DNA from: Clostridia bacterium
GTDB taxonomy: Bacteria > Bacillota > Clostridia > Oscillospirales > CAG-272
Direction: 5' to 3'
NCBI GenBank assembly: GCA_017648425.1
Contig: JAGCJD010000116.1
Location: 1-8,191 of the forward strand
Length of the DNA: 8,191 nucleotides
Shown: piece after piece, positions 6,176-8,191 of the stretch
How the letters are laid out: each line of letters starts with the position of its first letter
Position numbering within the stretch: position 1 is the first letter of the stretch
The notes under the pieces: model-generated
Databases searched by the model: none
Seen by the model: only the letters and a program-made list of their open reading frames with translations
Told to the model about the DNA's origin: nothing
Translations under genes and position numbers: made by a program

Positions 6176-6219
6176 AAATTTATTTAAATTTTTATATATA
6201 AATATTTTTTATATATATA
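6176..6219. other. 44-base stretch of pure A/T between divergent promoters
   Basis: There is no G or C from 6176 to 6219. It includes a 10-base inverted repeat, TATATATAAA (6193-6202) with TTTATATATA (6208-6217). It lies just upstream of both divergent promoters and could act as an UP element or a curved region, which is inference. Confidence 0.5.
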
Positions 6220-6246
6220 GACATTCCGTTTATTTTGTGGTATAAT
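6218..6246 (+). promoter_or_regulatory. Promoter of the MBL hydrolase-gltX unit
   Basis: TAGACA (6218-6223) and TATAAT (6241-6246) are separated by 17 bases, with TGG directly before the -10 box making it an extended -10. Transcription should start near 6252-6253, which rules out the in-frame ATG at 6245 and supports the ATG at 6281 as the start of the hydrolase gene. Confidence 0.83.
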
Positions 6247-6280
6247 GTATAATAACTTTCGTCTGTTTGTGAGGTTTGGT

Positions 6281-6895
6281 ATGCAAATCAAAGTGCTGTG
6301 CCCATATTCTTTTGGAGCAAATACATATTTGATCCACTCAGGCTCTTGCGCGTATGTTGTTGACCCTGCCGTTTCGGTAGCCGCAATAACGAGCGCCGCT
6401 GCTGAGCTTGATGTTTGCATTAAAGGCATACTGCTTACACACGGTCATTTTGACCATACCATTTCGCTCGACACTTTAAGAAAGGCTCTCGACATACCTG
6501 CCTTTATTCACGAGGAAGACGCTGTAATGCTCACGGACGGAAGAAAAAACGCATATTATGATTTTTACGGTAAGGAGTGCAAATATTCACCCGCCGAAAA
6601 TATTTTTTCCGACAACGATATGATAACAGTCGGGGACGAGAAAATAAGGATTATCCACACGCCCGGGCATTCGGGAGGAAGCGTTTGCATGCTTGCGGAC
6701 GAATTTATGATAACGGGAGATACGCTGTTTGCAGAAAGCATTGGCAGATGCGATTTGTGGAGTGGAAGTCAGGCTCTTATGAAAAGCTCACTTGAACGGC
6801 TGAGGACATTCTCTCCAAATCTTACTATCTACCCCGGGCATGGAATGCCGTCATCTCTCGGCAACGCGCTTGACAACTCACTCTATTACCTTTAA
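6281..6895 (+). CDS. Metallo-beta-lactamase-fold hydrolase (glyoxalase II-like, YcbL type)
   Basis: The 204-residue product is a small single-domain MBL hydrolase. It carries the zinc motif THGHFDH (His54, His56, Asp58, His59), HTPGHSGGS with His130, TGDTLF with bridging Asp147, and YPGHG with His187, so the full binuclear metal site is present. The FGANTYLI opening (11-18) and DTLFAESIGRCDL block are typical of the YcbL/glyoxalase II-like group, which hydrolyse thioesters such as S-lactoylglutathione or related compounds; the true substrate here is unknown, and clostridia usually lack glutathione. It is expected in the cytoplasm, as no signal peptide is seen. The ATG at 6281 has GAGG six bases upstream (6271-6274). 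The upstream in-frame ATG at 6245 lies in the promoter. gltX follows 23 bases after the stop, so the two probably form an operon. Confidence 0.92.
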   Translation: MQIKVLCPYSFGANTYLIHSGSCAYVVDPAVSVAAITSAAAELDVCIKGILLTHGHFDHTISLDTLRKALDIPAFIHEEDAVMLTDGRKNAYYDFYGKECKYSPAENIFSDNDMITVGDEKIRIIHTPGHSGGSVCMLADEFMITGDTLFAESIGRCDLWSGSQALMKSSLERLRTFSPNLTIYPGHGMPSSLGNALDNSLYYL

Positions 6896-6918
6896 CGGAA
6901 CGAAAGGATACAAAAAAC

Positions 6919-8191
6919 ATGGATCATTCAACACTTGCAGAATTACTTTTCCCAAATGTCACAAAATCTCCAGCAGATCTTGATGCAGAGTTTCCCACGC
7001 GTTCTCTTCCCGAGGGCGCAAAGGTCACACGATTTGCCCCAAGCCCCACGGGATTTGTACACTTCGGTGGTCTGTTCCCTACAACTGTTGCCGAGCGTCT
7101 TGCTCACCAAAGCGGCGGAGTTCTCTATTTGAGAATTGAGGATACAGACGCACGCCGCGAAGTGCCGGGCGCTGCCGAGGGACTTATAAAAACTCTTTCG
7201 AGATATGGAATTGACTTTGACGAGGGTGCAGTTCTCAACGCTGACGGAAAGGTCTGCGACAAGGGAAATTACGGTCCATACAAGCAAAGCCTCAGAGGCG
7301 ATATATATCATGTTTATGCAAAGCAACTCGTAGCCGAGGGTAAGGCGTACCCTTGCTTTACGGAAGCTGATGAGCTTGAAGAAATACTTTCCGTAAACAA
7401 AAAAGAGGAGCTCAAAAACACCGATTGGCAGGCGCAGGCGGAAGCAAGACGCGCCGATATGCTTAAAGCTCGTCAAATAACGCTTGACGAGGTAAAGAGC
7501 AATCTTGAAAGCGGAAATCCATTCGTTTTAAGAATACTTGCAGACGGAGATCCCGAGCGAAAGATAAAATTCACAGACCTTGTAAAGGGTGGCATGGAGA
7601 TTCCCGAAAATGACGAGGACTTTGTTCTTCTCAAATCGGACGGAATACCGACCTATCACTTTGCTCACGCGGTTGACGATCATCTTATGGGAACTACTCA
7701 TGTAGTACGAGGCGAAGAATGGTTACCAAGCCTTGCAAAGCATCTTCAACTTTTCAGATATCTTGGATTTAAAGCGCCTAAATATCTGCATATAGCGCAG
7801 ATAATGCGACTTGATGAAAACGGAAACAAGAAAAAGCTTTCCAAGCGTGATATGGGCGCTAATATGGACGATTACACATCAATGGGATATTGTCCTGAGG
7901 CAGTGTGCGAATATGTCATGACACTTCTCAATTCCAATTACGAGGAATGGAGAATGCAAAATCCTGAAAAATCGTACAAGGAATTCCCATTCAATATAAA
8001 AAAGATGTCCGTTTCGGGCTGCCTGTTCGACTTTGACAAGCTTAACGATGTTTCAAAGAATGTCATTTCCAGAATGGACACGCAAAAGGTCACAGAGTCT
8101 GTGACTGAATGGGCGTTGGAATTTGACAGAACGTTTGGAGAGCTTTTGCTGTCTAACAAGCAGACGTCTCTTTCGATATTCGCAATAGGCA
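6919..8191 (+). CDS. gltX: Glutamyl-tRNA synthetase (runs off the right edge)
   Basis: The first 424 codons are present and open to the window's end. This class I synthetase charges tRNA-Glu with glutamate using ATP in the cytoplasm. RFAPSPTGFVHFGG (38-51) holds the ATP-binding motif in the form HFGG instead of HIGG, followed by LYLRIEDTDARR (69-80). FTDLVKGG (218-225) and PTYHFAHAVDDHLMGTTHVVRGEEWLPS (244-271) are the glutamate-binding core. KKKLSKRD (304-311) is the KMSKS-type loop. About 36 residues (MDHSTLAELLFPNV onwards) precede the catalytic domain; ordinary bacterial GluRS starts a few residues before PSPTG. I recall this longer form from a group of clostridial GluRS proteins. The ATG has AAAGGA ten bases upstream (6903-6908). 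It sits downstream of the MBL hydrolase gene and probably shares its promoter. The C-terminal anticodon-binding part is mostly outside the window. Confidence 0.95.
   Translation, partial: MDHSTLAELLFPNVTKSPADLDAEFPTRSLPEGAKVTRFAPSPTGFVHFGGLFPTTVAERLAHQSGGVLYLRIEDTDARREVPGAAEGLIKTLSRYGIDFDEGAVLNADGKVCDKGNYGPYKQSLRGDIYHVYAKQLVAEGKAYPCFTEADELEEILSVNKKEELKNTDWQAQAEARRADMLKARQITLDEVKSNLESGNPFVLRILADGDPERKIKFTDLVKGGMEIPENDEDFVLLKSDGIPTYHFAHAVDDHLMGTTHVVRGEEWLPSLAKHLQLFRYLGFKAPKYLHIAQIMRLDENGNKKKLSKRDMGANMDDYTSMGYCPEAVCEYVMTLLNSNYEEWRMQNPEKSYKEFPFNIKKMSVSGCLFDFDKLNDVSKNVISRMDTQKVTESVTEWALEFDRTFGELLLSNKQTSLSIFAIG

Noticed and set aside
6245..6280. Upstream ATG of the MBL hydrolase frame
   Set aside because: The ATG at 6245 overlaps the -10 box and precedes the likely transcription start; the ATG at 6281 has its own GAGG and gives the normal family N-terminus.
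6943..7476. Minus-strand open frame of 177 codons inside gltX
   Set aside because: It is antisense to the GluRS catalytic core, whose motifs are unmistakable, and the frame seems to be open only because of the codon pattern of gltX.
7938..8159. Minus-strand open frame of 73 codons near the right edge
   Set aside because: It lies antisense to gltX with no upstream signals and a Ser-rich translation, so it is a shadow.
1..8191. CRISPR array, tRNA or rRNA gene, insertion sequence or prophage element
   Set aside because: No regularly spaced repeats, cloverleaf sequences, transposase-like proteins or terminal inverted repeats were seen on either strand; the inverted repeats found are explained as terminators or AT-rich intergenic sequence.

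Overview
The window looks like chromosome of a moderately AT-rich Gram-positive anaerobe of the class Clostridia, possibly of the Oscillospiraceae/Ruminococcaceae type. This rests on the near-consensus TTGACA-N17-TATAAT promoters, AGGAGG-type ribosome binding sites, use of ATG, GTG and TTG starts, the nusB/M22-glycoprotease pairing, and the kind of glutamyl-tRNA synthetase (about 36 residues precede the RFAPSPTG block). These are impressions from sequence patterns, not from a database search. No tRNA, rRNA, CRISPR array, insertion sequence or phage gene was seen.

Layout, read along the minus strand from about 6145 down to 1. (a) A two-gene unit, 6116-4625, starts from a good promoter. It encodes a short, divergent protein that I align by eye to the uronate isomerase (UxaC) family but which lacks the N-terminal HxH metal site, followed by a single-pass membrane protein of unknown function. 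(b) A CDP-sugar and glycosyltransferase operon, 4475-703, starts from a perfect consensus promoter at 4578-4550: rfbF (glucose-1-phosphate cytidylyltransferase), rfbG (CDP-glucose 4,6-dehydratase), an NAD(P)-dependent SDR sugar-nucleotide reductase/epimerase interrupted by two in-frame stop codons, and a membrane-bound family 2 glycosyltransferase. A terminator-like hairpin lies inside this operon after rfbG, and two tandem terminators close it. (c) A second perfect consensus promoter at 625-597 drives nusB, which overlaps by 4 bases the start of an M22/TsaD-like gene that runs off the left edge.

On the plus strand, a promoter divergent from (a) drives a metallo-beta-lactamase-fold hydrolase (6281-6895) and then gltX (6919 to the right edge, incomplete).

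RfbF and RfbG together would make CDP-4-keto-6-deoxyglucose from glucose-1-phosphate and CTP. The SDR enzyme would be expected to reduce or epimerise that product, and the glycosyltransferase to move a sugar onto a lipid or polymer acceptor at the membrane, giving a cell-surface glycan. If the SDR stops are real and not read through, this path is broken locally or completed by a gene elsewhere. The points most worth checking are that interrupted SDR gene and the truncated UxaC-like protein.
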